Source of the DNA: Achromobacter denitrificans NBRC 15125
GTDB taxonomy: Bacteria; Pseudomonadota; Gammaproteobacteria; Burkholderiales; Burkholderiaceae_B
Direction: 5' to 3'
NCBI RefSeq assembly: GCF_001571365.1
Contig: NZ_BCTQ01000002.1
Span: 186,001 to 250,000, forward strand
Length of the DNA: 64,000 bases
Position 1 is the first letter of the stretch. Every line of letters begins with the position of its first letter. Both the position numbers and the translations under genes were made by a program. Below are positions 35,776 through 46,094 of this stretch, piece by piece. The notes beneath the pieces are model-generated. The model did no database searches, had not been told where the DNA came from, and saw nothing but the letters and a program-made list of their open reading frames with translations.

Positions 35776-36627
35776 GCAAGGATCAGACTCCAGTCGTAGC
35801 CGTAAACCACCTGGAGGTCGCCGTCTCCCAGAGGGGCGCGCTCAATGTGCTGGTCGATGATATTTCGTTCGCACTGGCCCGCGGTGAAACCCTGGGCATC
35901 GTCGGGGAAAGCGGCAGCGGCAAGACGCTTACCTCGCTCGCCCTGATGGGATTGCTGCAGGCGCCGCTGAGCGTAACCAAGGGCGAGATCCTACTGGACG
36001 GCGTCAACCTCGCTGGCTTACCCGAAGCCCGGATGCGCGCGCTGCGCGGCAGCCGCATCGCCATGGTCTTCCAGGAACCCATGACTTCGCTGAATCCGGT
36101 CCTGACCATCGGCCGCCAGCTTATCGAAACACTGCGCGCCCATGCTCCCGTCAGCAAGGCGCAGGCCCGCGACAAAGCTGTCGCGCTGTTGGAGCGCGTG
36201 CGGATTCCGGACGCGGCCAATAAGCTCGGCAGCTATCCGCACGAGTTCTCCGGCGGAATGCGCCAGCGGGTCATGATCGCCATGGCGATGATGTGCGACC
36301 CCAAGGTGCTGATCGCCGACGAGCCCACCACCGCGCTGGACGTTACCATCCAGGCCGAGGTGCTAGGCCTGTTGCGCGATATCCAGCGTGAGTTCGAGAC
36401 CGCCATCGTGTTCATTTCGCATGACCTCGGCGTCGTCGGCGACGTTGCCGACCGTGTGATGGTGATGTACCGCGGCCGGGCGGTGGAGGCCGGAACCGCC
36501 GAGGACGTCCTGCTCACCCCCCAGCATGACTACACGCGGGCCCTGATCGGCGCCCGCCCCAAACTGGTGCGCGGCGAGCAGGCCCTTGCCCTCAAGGAGC
36601 GCGGCCCCCTGATCGAGGTATCTCCCC

Positions 36628-36638
<11 letters not shown>
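35772..36638 (+). CDS. ABC transporter ATPase, DppD-like
   Basis: This 288-residue ATP-binding subunit has Walker [10 protein letters not shown]-loop [12 protein letters not shown], signature [16 protein letters not shown], Walker [13 protein letters not shown] and switch histidine ISHDLG. It is somewhat shorter than typical DppD proteins (about 320-330) and lacks most of the C-terminal oligopeptide extension that carries an iron-sulphur motif in some members. It overlaps the permease by 4 nt and the next ATPase by 11 nt, so a heterodimeric ATPase is expected. Confidence 0.94.
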
Positions 36639-37458
<820 letters not shown>

Positions 37459-37526
37459 CGCCTGCCAGACTGCGATGGACAGGTAAAATTCAGCACTCAA
37501 CCCCATGACGCAAGATCGATAGAAAA

Positions 37527-38306
37527 ATGAAACCAGTCAACCGTCGTGAAAAGATCGTCGATCTGGTGCGCAACCTGACCAAAGTCAGCGTGGACGACCT
37601 CGCGGACCATCTGCGGACATCCAAGGAAACGATACGCCGGGATCTCACGATCCTGGCCGAGGAAGGCAGGATACGCAAAGTCCATGGCAGTGCCCTGTTA
37701 CCGGAGCTGCGCGGCGAAAGCGCATTCCACATCCGCATGAACGAAGCCGCGCCCGAAAAGCGCAGCGTAGGCGCGCGGGCGGCCGAATTGTTCGGCAGCG
37801 GCGACGCCCTCTTCGTCGACACCGGAACCACGACCCTGTTCTTTCTCGAAGCCTTGGCCGCCAAATCCGGACTGACGGTCATCACGAATTCCATCCTCGG
37901 TGCTCAGGCAATGGCGCGCGGGAAGGGCCAGAACAAGATATTCATCCTGGGCGGCGAATACTACAGCGATGCCAGCGAGAACCTGGGCGCCCTGACGATA
38001 GAGCAGATCGGCCGTTTCAACGCCCACCACGCCGTACTGACCGTGGGTGCCATCACGCCCGAAGGTATCCTGGACTTCTCGCTGGAGGAGGCCGAGGTAG
38101 CGCGCGTGATGGTGCAGCGCGCGAAGTCGGTTACGGTCGTGGCCGACGGCGCCAAGATGGACCGTGAAGCCCTATTCAAAGTCTGCGCACTTGAACAGAT
38201 TTCGCGGCTGGTCATCAGCCGCCCGCCGCAAGGCGCCCTGGCCGAGGCCCTGGCGCTTGCGAAGGTGGAAGTCATTGTGGCGACGCCGGCGCTTCCATCG
38301 GCCTGA
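37527..38306 (+). CDS. DeoR/GlpR family transcriptional regulator
   Basis: This 259-residue repressor has an N-terminal DeoR winged helix (RREKIVDLVRNLTKVSVDDL, TSKETIRRDLTILAEEGRI, KVHGSALL) and a sugar-phosphate-isomerase-like sensor domain (LFVDTGTTTLFFLEALA, TVITNSILGAQ, IFILGGEYYSDASE, SVTVVADGAKMDREAL). Such regulators typically sense phosphorylated sugars or polyols; GlpR senses glycerol-3-phosphate. That fits the GlpK-like kinase and GlpA-like dehydrogenase of the divergent operon. It likely binds the triple repeat at 30788-30845. Confidence 0.92.
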   Translation: MKPVNRREKIVDLVRNLTKVSVDDLADHLRTSKETIRRDLTILAEEGRIRKVHGSALLPELRGESAFHIRMNEAAPEKRSVGARAAELFGSGDALFVDTGTTTLFFLEALAAKSGLTVITNSILGAQAMARGKGQNKIFILGGEYYSDASENLGALTIEQIGRFNAHHAVLTVGAITPEGILDFSLEEAEVARVMVQRAKSVTVVADGAKMDREALFKVCALEQISRLVISRPPQGALAEALALAKVEVIVATPALPSA

Positions 38307-38445
38307 GATCGGCCTCTTCGGCGATCTTGCCAAAGGCTTCCAGATCACCCTTCGCCCGCGCAGCGGTTTCCGCCGGCAGGAGACGCGCGGGCCTATCGCC
38401 AAGTCCGGCAGGCGCTGCTTCATGATGGCGGAGGACAGCAACCAT
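38272..38445 (-). CDS. Possible small ORF or gene remnant, unknown
   Basis: A 57-codon minus-strand frame occupies most of the 263 bp between the DeoR gene and the tRNA and overlaps the 3' end of the DeoR gene. Its end (AKGDLEAFGKIAEEADLRPM) looks protein-like and amphipathic, but there is no clear ribosome site and I recognise no family. It may be chance or the tail of a decayed gene. Confidence 0.2.
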   Translation of the reverse strand: MVAVLRHHEAAPAGLGDRPARLLPAETAARAKGDLEAFGKIAEEADLRPMEAPASPQ

Positions 38446-38569
38446 GCGGTACGCCGGCCCGCCCTATTGGATTTCCCTGATCTCGACCACATTGGGAAGA
38501 GAGAACGTCAGTGAAAGTCGATCACTTGGATCAACTTCCCAAAGTGACGAACCGAGTATGGAGCGCAAT

Positions 38570-38643
38570 TGGAGCGGGTGATGGGAATCGAACCCACGCT
38601 TGAGGCTTGGGAAGCCGCCGTTCTACCATTGAACTACACCCGC
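38570..38643 (-). tRNA. tRNA-Gly (anticodon CCC)
   Basis: Read on the minus strand this is a 74-nt tRNA with the CCA end encoded. The acceptor GCGGGTG pairs with CACCCGC (discriminator T). The D-arm is GTTC/GAAC. The anticodon loop TTCCCAA gives CCC after stem GCGGC/GCCTC, with one mismatch. The T-arm is GTGGG-TTCGATT-CCCAT. A perfect TATAAT -10 element lies upstream at 38686-38691. CCC reads GGG codons only. Confidence 0.93.
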
Positions 38644-38685
38644 TCGGGTGTCGTGCCCCGGCGCGAAGCCGAAGCAGAGGCGGCG

Positions 38686-38691
38686 ATTATA
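38686..38691 (-). promoter_or_regulatory. -10 element (TATAAT) of the tRNA-Gly promoter
   Basis: ATTATA on the plus strand is a perfect TATAAT reading towards the tRNA, 43 bp before its mature 5' end and followed by GC-rich sequence. No good -35 hexamer is apparent at the usual distance. Confidence 0.45.
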
Positions 38692-38814
38692 GCGCGGGTT
38701 TTTCCTTGCCGGGCGCGGCGTCGGGCAGGCGGCCCGCCTCTCGACTTAATGCGTCCCTAATTTAGTGCGTTTGGGCGACACCGGCCCGCCGGGCCTGCCA
38801 CTACAATTCGGGCT

Positions 38815-40586
<1,772 letters not shown>

Positions 40587-40599
40587 CAAGGAGACCTGC

Positions 40600-40800
40600 A
40601 TGCACATCACCCTGAACGGAGACGCACGGGAGTTTCCCCTGGACACGACCGTGAACGAACTGCTCGAAACGCTGGGTTATGCCGGCAAGCGCGTGGCCGT
40701 GGAGCGCAACGGCGAGATCGTTCCCAAGAGCCAGCACGCGCAGACCGCGCTGTCCGACGGCGACCAGATCGAAATCGTGGTGGCGGTGGGCGGGGGCTAA
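40600..40800 (+). CDS. thiS: Sulfur carrier protein ThiS
   Basis: This 66-residue ubiquitin-like protein carries sulfur as a C-terminal thiocarboxylate for the thiazole part of thiamine. It shows the N-terminal [40 protein letters not shown] and the required glycine tail VAVGGG. AAGGAGA precedes the ATG, 13 bp after pip. The thiazole synthase gene thiG, often next to thiS, is not beside it in this window. Confidence 0.93.
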   Translation: MHITLNGDAREFPLDTTVNELLETLGYAGKRVAVERNGEIVPKSQHAQTALSDGDQIEIVVAVGGG

Positions 40801-40842
40801 AGCCCGCGCCGCGCGCGCCTAGCCGCGCATCCACGCATCGAA

Positions 40843-40873
40843 GACGAGGGCCGCCCACACAGCGGCCCTCGTC
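40843..40873 (+). terminator. Strong hairpin after thiS
   Basis: GACGAGGGCCGC and GCGGCCCTCGTC form a perfect 12-bp stem with a 7-nt loop, 43 bp after the thiS stop. There is no T-run, but the position fits the end of the trmB/pip/thiS transcript. The rest of the 295-bp gap to the next gene shows no further gene. Confidence 0.6.
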
Positions 40874-41095
40874 GCATGTAGCCGCCTGCCCGATGCGGTT
40901 TAGGTCCATGCGGATGCATTCCGTGCAAAGTGGCCAGCATTCTTGCGTAGTCTGCCAAGAGACTAGCAACCTGTTACACGTTAACCCCTCGTCGCGCCGG
41001 GAATCTGCGAGTCATAATCGTTCCTGCTGGTTTCGCACTATTGTCTTGCTGTTGTTCTAACGTTGCACATCGCCCCTGCGGGCAGAGGAGGCATC

Positions 41096-41413
41096 ATGGA
41101 CACTGCAGTCATCGTCAACCTACTCATCCAGCTTGTCGCGGGCGCAGCCGGCGGCAACGGCCTGGCGAAAATGCTTCAGCAGTTCAATCTGGGGCCGTTG
41201 GGCAATACCATCGCCGGCGCCATCGGCGGCCTGGCGGGCGGTTCCTGGCTGGCCCCCATGATCACCGCGGGAGCCGGAGCGGTTGCGGCGGGCAATGCGG
41301 GACTGGACCTTTCATCGATCGCCGGCAGTCTGGTCGGCGGTGGCGTAGGCGGGGCCGTGCTGACCTTGATCGCCGGCGCCGTGCGCAAGATGTTCATGGG
41401 CCAAAAGCCCTGA
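41096..41413 (+). CDS. Small glycine-rich hydrophobic protein, unknown function
   Basis: This 105-residue protein consists of alternating hydrophobic and glycine-rich helices: LIQLVAGAAGGNGLAKML, GNTIAGAIGGLAGGSWLAPM and SLVGGGVGGAVLTLIAGAVR. It has a short basic tail and at least two likely membrane segments. AGAGGAG precedes the ATG at 41096. I do not recognise a named family. It lies 43 bp upstream of kbp on the same strand and probably shares its transcript, hinting at an envelope or stress role. Confidence 0.75.
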   Translation: MDTAVIVNLLIQLVAGAAGGNGLAKMLQQFNLGPLGNTIAGAIGGLAGGSWLAPMITAGAGAVAAGNAGLDLSSIAGSLVGGGVGGAVLTLIAGAVRKMFMGQKP

Positions 41414-41456
41414 TGGCACTTTGTTTTCTCACCGCAACACACATAAAGGAAACACT

Positions 41457-41903
41457 ATGGGTCTGCTCAATTTCATCAAGGACGTCGGGGAAAAACTCTT
41501 CGGCGCCAGCGAGGCCAAGGCCGCGACGGCGGACGAATTGAAGAAAGAGCTCGACAAGCACGGCCTGAACGCCGACGGCTTGCAGATCTCGGTCGACGGC
41601 GACAAGGTCACGGTGGCCGGCGAGGCGCTGAGCACGGAAGCCGCCGAGAAGATCACCCTGGCGCTGGGCAACACCGTCGGCGTCGCGCAGGTGGACAACC
41701 AACTGAAGGTGAAGCAGGCCACGCCCGAAGCGAAGATGTACACCGTGCAAAAGGGCGACAACCTGTGGAAGATCGCGGAGGCGCAATACGGCAAGGGCCA
41801 GGGCGCCAAGAACACGCTGATCTTCGAAGCCAACAAGCCGATGCTGACCAGCCCCGACAAGATCTATCCGGGCCAGGTGCTGCGCATTCCGCCCGTGGCC
41901 TGA
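41457..41903 (+). CDS. kbp: Potassium-binding protein Kbp (BON plus LysM domains)
   Basis: This 148-residue protein aligns along its length with E. coli Kbp/YgaU. It has the N-terminal MGLLNFIKDVGEKLFGA, a BON domain (LQISVDGDKVTVAGEALST, GNTVGVAQVDNQLKV) and a C-terminal LysM domain (MYTVQKGDNLWKIAEAQYG, FEANKPMLTSPDKIYPGQVL, RIP). In E. coli it is a cytoplasmic K+ sensor needed for growth at high external potassium. AAAGGA precedes the ATG. A strong terminator follows at 41987. Confidence 0.92.
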   Translation: MGLLNFIKDVGEKLFGASEAKAATADELKKELDKHGLNADGLQISVDGDKVTVAGEALSTEAAEKITLALGNTVGVAQVDNQLKVKQATPEAKMYTVQKGDNLWKIAEAQYGKGQGAKNTLIFEANKPMLTSPDKIYPGQVLRIPPVA

Positions 41904-41986
41904 CGCGCAAAAAGGAACAAGCCGGAAGGCACCCATGCGCTTTCCGGCTTGCATCGCGGCAGCGCCCCCTGCTCGCCGCGATGACT

Positions 41987-42016
41987 TGGCCAGATGCAAC
42001 GTCTGGCCATTTTTTT
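41987..42016 (+). terminator. Intrinsic terminator after kbp
   Basis: TGGCCAGA-TGCAACG-TCTGGCCA is a perfect 8-bp stem followed by seven T. A second repeat, CAAGCCGGAA/TTCCGGCTTG (41918-41951), lies between it and the kbp stop. Confidence 0.9.
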
Positions 42017-42035
42017 GCGCACCGGATCCGCAATG

Positions 42036-42058
42036 AAAAATGCCCCCGAAGGGGCATT
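42036..42058 (-). terminator. Intrinsic terminator of ffh
   Basis: Read on the minus strand, AATGCCCC-TTCG-GGGGCATT runs into a TTTTT tract, a classic TTCG-loop terminator 84 bp after the ffh stop. With the kbp terminator it separates the two convergent genes. Confidence 0.88.
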
Positions 42059-42141
42059 CCAGTACGGCGCGAAAAGGCCGCTTTCCGCCGGGCCGTCCGA
42101 CCGGCAATGCGCCCTCTTGGGGAGCATGCGGCGTCGGCGGC

Positions 42142-43548
42142 TTACTTCATGCCGAAGCGGCCCAGGCCCTTCATGCCGCCCATGGCGCGCATCATCTTGG
42201 CCATGCCGCCCTTCTTCATCTGCTTCATCATGCCCTGCATCTGGTCGAACTGCGCCAGCAGGCGGTTGACCTCCTGCACCGGCACGCCCGAACCCGCGGC
42301 GATGCGACGCTTGCGCGAGGCCTTGATGAGTTCGGGCTTGGCGCGTTCGGCCGCCGTCATGGAATTCAGGATGCCTTCCGTGCGGCGCAGCTGCTTCTCG
42401 GCCTGGCCGCCTTGCAACTGGCCGGCGGCCTGCTGGAACTGGGCGGGCAGCTTTTCAAGCAGGGAACCCATGTCGCCCAGCTTCTTCACCTGGCCGAGCT
42501 GATCGCGGAAATCGTTCAGGTCGAACTTGTTGCCCGACTTGATCTTGGCCGCCAGCTTCTGGGCCTCGGCGATGTCGATGTTCTTCTGCGCCTGCTCGAC
42601 GAGCGACACGATGTCGCCCATGCCCAGCACGCGCTGCGCCATGCGCTCGGGGTGGAAAGGCTCAAGGCCGTCCAGCTTTTCCGACACGCCGACGAACTTC
42701 AGGGGCTTGCCGGTGACGTGGCGCACCGACAGGGCCGCGCCGCCGCGGGCGTCGCCGTCGAGCTTGGTCAGGACCACGCCGGTCAGCGGCAACGCGTCCG
42801 CGAAGGCGCGCGCGGTGTTGACCGCGTCCTGGCCCTGCATGGCGTCCACGACGAACAGCGTTTCCACCGGCTTGACCAGGTCATGGAGCGCGCGGATTTC
42901 GCGCATCATGGCCTCGTCGATGCCCAGGCGGCCGGCCGTGTCCAGGATCAGCACGTCGTAGTGGTGGCGGCGCGCGTGGTCCACCGCGTTGCGGGCGATG
43001 TCCTCGGGCTTCTGGCTGGGGTCGGAGGGCAGGAAGTCCACACCGACCTGGGCCGCCACGCTTTTCAACTGATCGATAGCGGCCGGGCGGTAGACGTCGG
43101 CGGACACCACCAGCACTTTCTTCTTGCCGGTCTTGCGGCCGTGCTGGGTGTGCTGGCCCTCGGTGAGCCAGCGGGCCAGCTTGCCGGTGGTGGTGGTCTT
43201 GCCGGCGCCCTGCAGACCCGCCATCAGGATGACGGCGGGCGGCTGCACGGCCAGCGACAGTTCGCCGGCATCGGCGCCCAGGTCGCCGCCCATCAGGGCC
43301 GTCAGTTCCTTGTGGACGACGCCCACCAGGGCCTGGCCGGGGCTGAGGCTGCCGGCGACTTCTTCGCCCAGCGCCTTTTCCTTCACTCGCGAGACGAATT
43401 CGCGCACGACGGGCAGCGCCACGTCGGCTTCCAGCAGCGCCATGCGCACTTCGCGCAGCATCTCCTGGGTGTTGGCCTCGGTAAGGCGGGCTTCCCCGCG
43501 CAGCGTCTTGACGACGCGCGACAGGCGTTGAGTTAGGTTATCGAGCAT
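42142..43548 (-). CDS. ffh: Signal recognition particle protein Ffh
   Basis: This 468-residue SRP54 GTPase binds 4.5S RNA and signal sequences at the ribosome. It has the N-domain (LTQRLSRVVKTLRGEARL), the G-domain with P-loop GLQGAGKTTTTGKLARWL, VSADVYRPAAIDQL, ILDTAGRLGIDEAMM and TKLDGDARGGAALSV, and a Met-rich M-domain ending QGMMKQMKKGGMAKMMRAMG. Length matches E. coli Ffh. It is divergent from the CcsA-like gene. Confidence 0.97.
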   Translation of the reverse strand: MLDNLTQRLSRVVKTLRGEARLTEANTQEMLREVRMALLEADVALPVVREFVSRVKEKALGEEVAGSLSPGQALVGVVHKELTALMGGDLGADAGELSLAVQPPAVILMAGLQGAGKTTTTGKLARWLTEGQHTQHGRKTGKKKVLVVSADVYRPAAIDQLKSVAAQVGVDFLPSDPSQKPEDIARNAVDHARRHHYDVLILDTAGRLGIDEAMMREIRALHDLVKPVETLFVVDAMQGQDAVNTARAFADALPLTGVVLTKLDGDARGGAALSVRHVTGKPLKFVGVSEKLDGLEPFHPERMAQRVLGMGDIVSLVEQAQKNIDIAEAQKLAAKIKSGNKFDLNDFRDQLGQVKKLGDMGSLLEKLPAQFQQAAGQLQGGQAEKQLRRTEGILNSMTAAERAKPELIKASRKRRIAAGSGVPVQEVNRLLAQFDQMQGMMKQMKKGGMAKMMRAMGGMKGLGRFGMK

Positions 43549-43654
43549 GAGAGGCGTTTCCGCTTAAACTAGTTGATTGAACGGTGGCCGCGGGCGCGGA
43601 TTTCGCGCTTTCGGGTGGCACGCACCCCCAGGCCCCATCCAGACAACGGTTTCT

Positions 43655-44497
43655 ATGTCACTAGGCATTGTATTTCACACGGCGGCTGCCTTGGCGTACG
43701 CAGTGCTCGGGGGGTCGCTTTGGATCCGCCTGGCCGGCGCCGGCGGCGTGGAACAGACAGGCAAGATCGCCCGTCTGTGCCTGCTGGGAGCCCTGGTCCT
43801 CCATGGAATCGGGCTGCAACAATCCATGCTGGGCGCCCAGCATCTGTTCATCGGGTGGGCGCTGGCCCTGTCCGCCGCCATCTGGCTCGGCATGGTGGTC
43901 TTCTGGCTGGAAAGCCTGCTGGTGCGCATCGACGGGCTGCAATTGCTGCTGCTGCCGGCCGCGACGCTGGCCGCCGGCCTGGCCGCGATCTTCCCCCAGG
44001 GGCAGTACGTGCCCCACGCCAACGACGCCTGGCTGCGCGTGCACCTGCTGATCGCCCTGGCGGCGTACGGCCTGATCACCATCGCCGCCCTGCACGCCAT
44101 GATGATGGCGCTGCTGGACCGCCACCTACACCGCCCCCTGGACGCGCCCGCCGAGCGCAGCATCGTGGGCCGCGTGCTGGATTCCCAGCCTCCGCTGCTG
44201 GTGCAGGAGCAGCTGCTGTTCCGCATCATCTGGATCGGCTTCATCGTGCTGACGCTGGCAGTGGGCACGGGGTCGGTGGCGTCCATGAAGCTGACCGGCA
44301 AGATCCTGCCGTTCGACCACAAAACCGTCTTCACGCTGCTGTCCTGGCTGACGTTCGGCGTGCTCCTGGCGGGCCGGCACGTCTGGGGCTGGCGCGGCCG
44401 CGTCGCCCTGCGCTGGACGCTGACGGGTTTCGGGTTCCTGATTCTGGCCTACACCGGCAGCCGGTTCGTGCTGGAAATGATTCTGCACCGAGGTTGA
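43655..44497 (+). CDS. CcsA/YpjD-like cytochrome c biogenesis membrane protein
   Basis: This 280-residue polytopic protein has about eight hydrophobic helices and the CcsA/CcmC-like core near VHLLIALAAYGLITIAALHA, LLFRIIWIGFIVLTLAVGTG and HKTVFTLLSWLTFGVLLAG. Conserved histidines (VHLL, FDHKTV, GRHVWGW) could bind heme. Members next to ffh are usually annotated as inner-membrane YpjD. The ATG at 43655 has only a weak ribosome site. It lies 1 bp upstream of a small PP0621-type gene. Confidence 0.85.
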   Translation: MSLGIVFHTAAALAYAVLGGSLWIRLAGAGGVEQTGKIARLCLLGALVLHGIGLQQSMLGAQHLFIGWALALSAAIWLGMVVFWLESLLVRIDGLQLLLLPAATLAAGLAAIFPQGQYVPHANDAWLRVHLLIALAAYGLITIAALHAMMMALLDRHLHRPLDAPAERSIVGRVLDSQPPLLVQEQLLFRIIWIGFIVLTLAVGTGSVASMKLTGKILPFDHKTVFTLLSWLTFGVLLAGRHVWGWRGRVALRWTLTGFGFLILAYTGSRFVLEMILHRG

Positions 44498-44498
44498 C

Positions 44499-44762
44499 GT
44501 GGGCAAGCTGCTGTTCTGGATTTTCGTAGTCATCGTGGTGCTGTTCGCGGCCCGTCTCGCCGGCCGCATGGCGGCGGCCAGGCAGGCCGGCCCGCAGGGC
44601 GGCAAGGCCTCCCGCAACCCGGCGCCGCAAGCCATGGCCCCGGAATCCATGGTGCGCTGCGCCCATTGCGGCATCCACCTGCCGCGCTCCGAGGCCCTGC
44701 TGCAGAACGGCCAGACCTGGTGCAATGCCGAGCACGCCCGGCTGGGGCCGCGCAAGCACTGA
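44499..44762 (+). CDS. PP0621-family small membrane-anchored zinc-ribbon-like protein
   Basis: This 87-residue protein has one N-terminal membrane helix (LFWIFVVIVVLFAARLAGRM) and a soluble C-terminus with VRCAHCGIHLPRSEALLQNG and WCNAE, a CxxC plus C/H cluster that could bind metal. The GTG start at 44499 has GAGG just before it and lies 1 bp after the CcsA-like stop. Function is unknown; the family is commonly found between this membrane protein and ampD. Confidence 0.82.
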   Translation: MGKLLFWIFVVIVVLFAARLAGRMAAARQAGPQGGKASRNPAPQAMAPESMVRCAHCGIHLPRSEALLQNGQTWCNAEHARLGPRKH

Positions 44763-44859
44763 AAACGGGCCGCCGGCGCCCGGCGTCGGCCGCCTTCGAC
44801 AACCCGCTCCGCTGACACGGCATAATGCATGTTGAACTCCATCGACATGCTCCCTTCCC

Positions 44860-45438
44860 ATGGCCTTGCTTCTGGATCGTCATGGCTGGCTGGCGCCGGC
44901 CCCGGGTGTTTCGCTCCTGCCCTCCCCCAACCGCGACGCGCGGCCGGCGGGCGCGCAGGTTTCGCTGCTCGTGCTGCACAACATCAGCCTGCCTCCCGGG
45001 CAATTCGGCGGGCCTGAAGTCGCCGGGCTGTTCCTGAACACGCTGGACCACGGCTCCCATCCCTGGCTGGAACGCCTGCGCGGGCTGCGCGTGTCGGCGC
45101 ATTTCTTCATCCGCCGCGACGGCCACCTCGTCCAGTTCGTCTCCACCGACGACCGCGCCTGGCACGCGGGCGTGTCGCGTTACGCGGGCCGCGAACGCTG
45201 CAATGACTTTTCCATCGGCATCGAGCTCGAAGGCACCGACACCCTGCCCTACGCCGACGAGCAATACGTGGCGCTGCGCAAGCTGATGCCCGCCTTGCGC
45301 GCGCGCCACCCCCTGGCGGCGGCGCGGGGCCACGAACACATCGCCCCGGGGCGCAAGACGGACCCCGGGCCCGCTTTCAACTGGACGCGCTTTTCGCGCG
45401 ACAGCGGTTTTGCGCGGCGGCAACTGCCGCCCGCCTGA
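44860..45438 (+). CDS. ampD: 1,6-anhydro-N-acetylmuramyl-L-alanine amidase AmpD
   Basis: This 192-residue cytoplasmic zinc amidase of family 2 recycles peptidoglycan by cutting the stem peptide from anhydro-MurNAc. Family segments are VLHNISLPPGQFGGPEVAGL, SAHFFIRRDGHLVQFVSTDD, RAWHAGVSRYAGRERCNDFS and IGIELEGTDT. Zinc ligands are His40 in LVLHN, a histidine in GHEHIAPGRKTDPGP and the aspartate there. Loss of AmpD typically raises AmpC expression in species that have ampC. No clear ribosome site is visible. Confidence 0.95.
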   Translation: MALLLDRHGWLAPAPGVSLLPSPNRDARPAGAQVSLLVLHNISLPPGQFGGPEVAGLFLNTLDHGSHPWLERLRGLRVSAHFFIRRDGHLVQFVSTDDRAWHAGVSRYAGRERCNDFSIGIELEGTDTLPYADEQYVALRKLMPALRARHPLAAARGHEHIAPGRKTDPGPAFNWTRFSRDSGFARRQLPPA

Positions 45439-45455
45439 TACCCAAAGGACTGGTT

Positions 45456-46076
45456 ATGTTGAAGATCTGGGGACGCCTGACTTCCGTCAACGTTCAAAAA
45501 GTCATGCTGGCCGTGCGCGAACTGGCCCTGCCGCACACCTTCACGCAGGCCGGCGGGCCGTTCGGCGTGGTCGACACGCCCGAATTCGCCAAGCTGAACC
45601 CCAACCGCACCGTGCCCGTCATCGACGACGGCGGTTTCGTGCTGTGGGAGTCCAACGCCATCGTGCGCTACCTGGCCTCGCGCTACGGCGTGGGCTCGCT
45701 CTGGCCCGAAGACGCCTGCCTGCGCGCCGACGCCGACCGCTGGATGGACTGGCAGGCCACGGAATGGCAGGGCGCCATGGGCCCCGCCTTCCTCGGCCTA
45801 ATCCGCACGCACGAAGACAAACGCGACCACGCGGCCATCGAGAACTCGGTGAAGCGTTCGAACGCGCGCGCCCTCATCCTGGACCAGGCGCTGCAAGGCC
45901 GCGAATTCATCGCCGGCCGGCACTTGACCATGGGCGACATCGCGCTGGTCTGCTCGGCGCACCGCTGGCTCGCCCTGCCCATCGAGCGCCCGGACACGCC
46001 GGCGCTGTCGGCCTGGTACCGCCGCGTCATGATGCGCCCCGCGCCGCAGGGCGTGCTGACGCTGCCGCTGGAATAA
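45456..46076 (+). CDS. Glutathione S-transferase family protein
   Basis: This 206-residue protein has an N-terminal thioredoxin-like domain with SVNVQKVMLAVRELALPHTF, NPNRTVPVIDDGGFVLWESN and AIVRYLASRYG (glutathione-binding Pro-Val and Glu-Ser). A helical C-terminal domain has RWMDWQATEWQGAMGPAFLG and FIAGRHLTMGDIALVCSAHR. AAAGGAC precedes the ATG, 17 bp after ampD, so it may be co-transcribed. Electrophilic substrate unknown. Confidence 0.92.
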   Translation: MLKIWGRLTSVNVQKVMLAVRELALPHTFTQAGGPFGVVDTPEFAKLNPNRTVPVIDDGGFVLWESNAIVRYLASRYGVGSLWPEDACLRADADRWMDWQATEWQGAMGPAFLGLIRTHEDKRDHAAIENSVKRSNARALILDQALQGREFIAGRHLTMGDIALVCSAHRWLALPIERPDTPALSAWYRRVMMRPAPQGVLTLPLE

Positions 46077-46092
46077 GGCGCGAGGACGCGCC
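46077..46092. terminator. Hairpin between convergent GST and IclR genes
   Basis: GGCGCG-AGGA-CGCGCC is a perfect 6-bp stem filling the 18-bp gap between the two converging stop codons. There is no T-run; it is possibly bidirectional. Confidence 0.4.
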
Positions 46093-46094
46093 GA

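Noticed and set aside
38501-38760. Integration site or mobile element next to tRNA-Gly
   Set aside because: No duplicated tRNA 3' end, integrase or transposase was seen; the flanks are ordinary genes.
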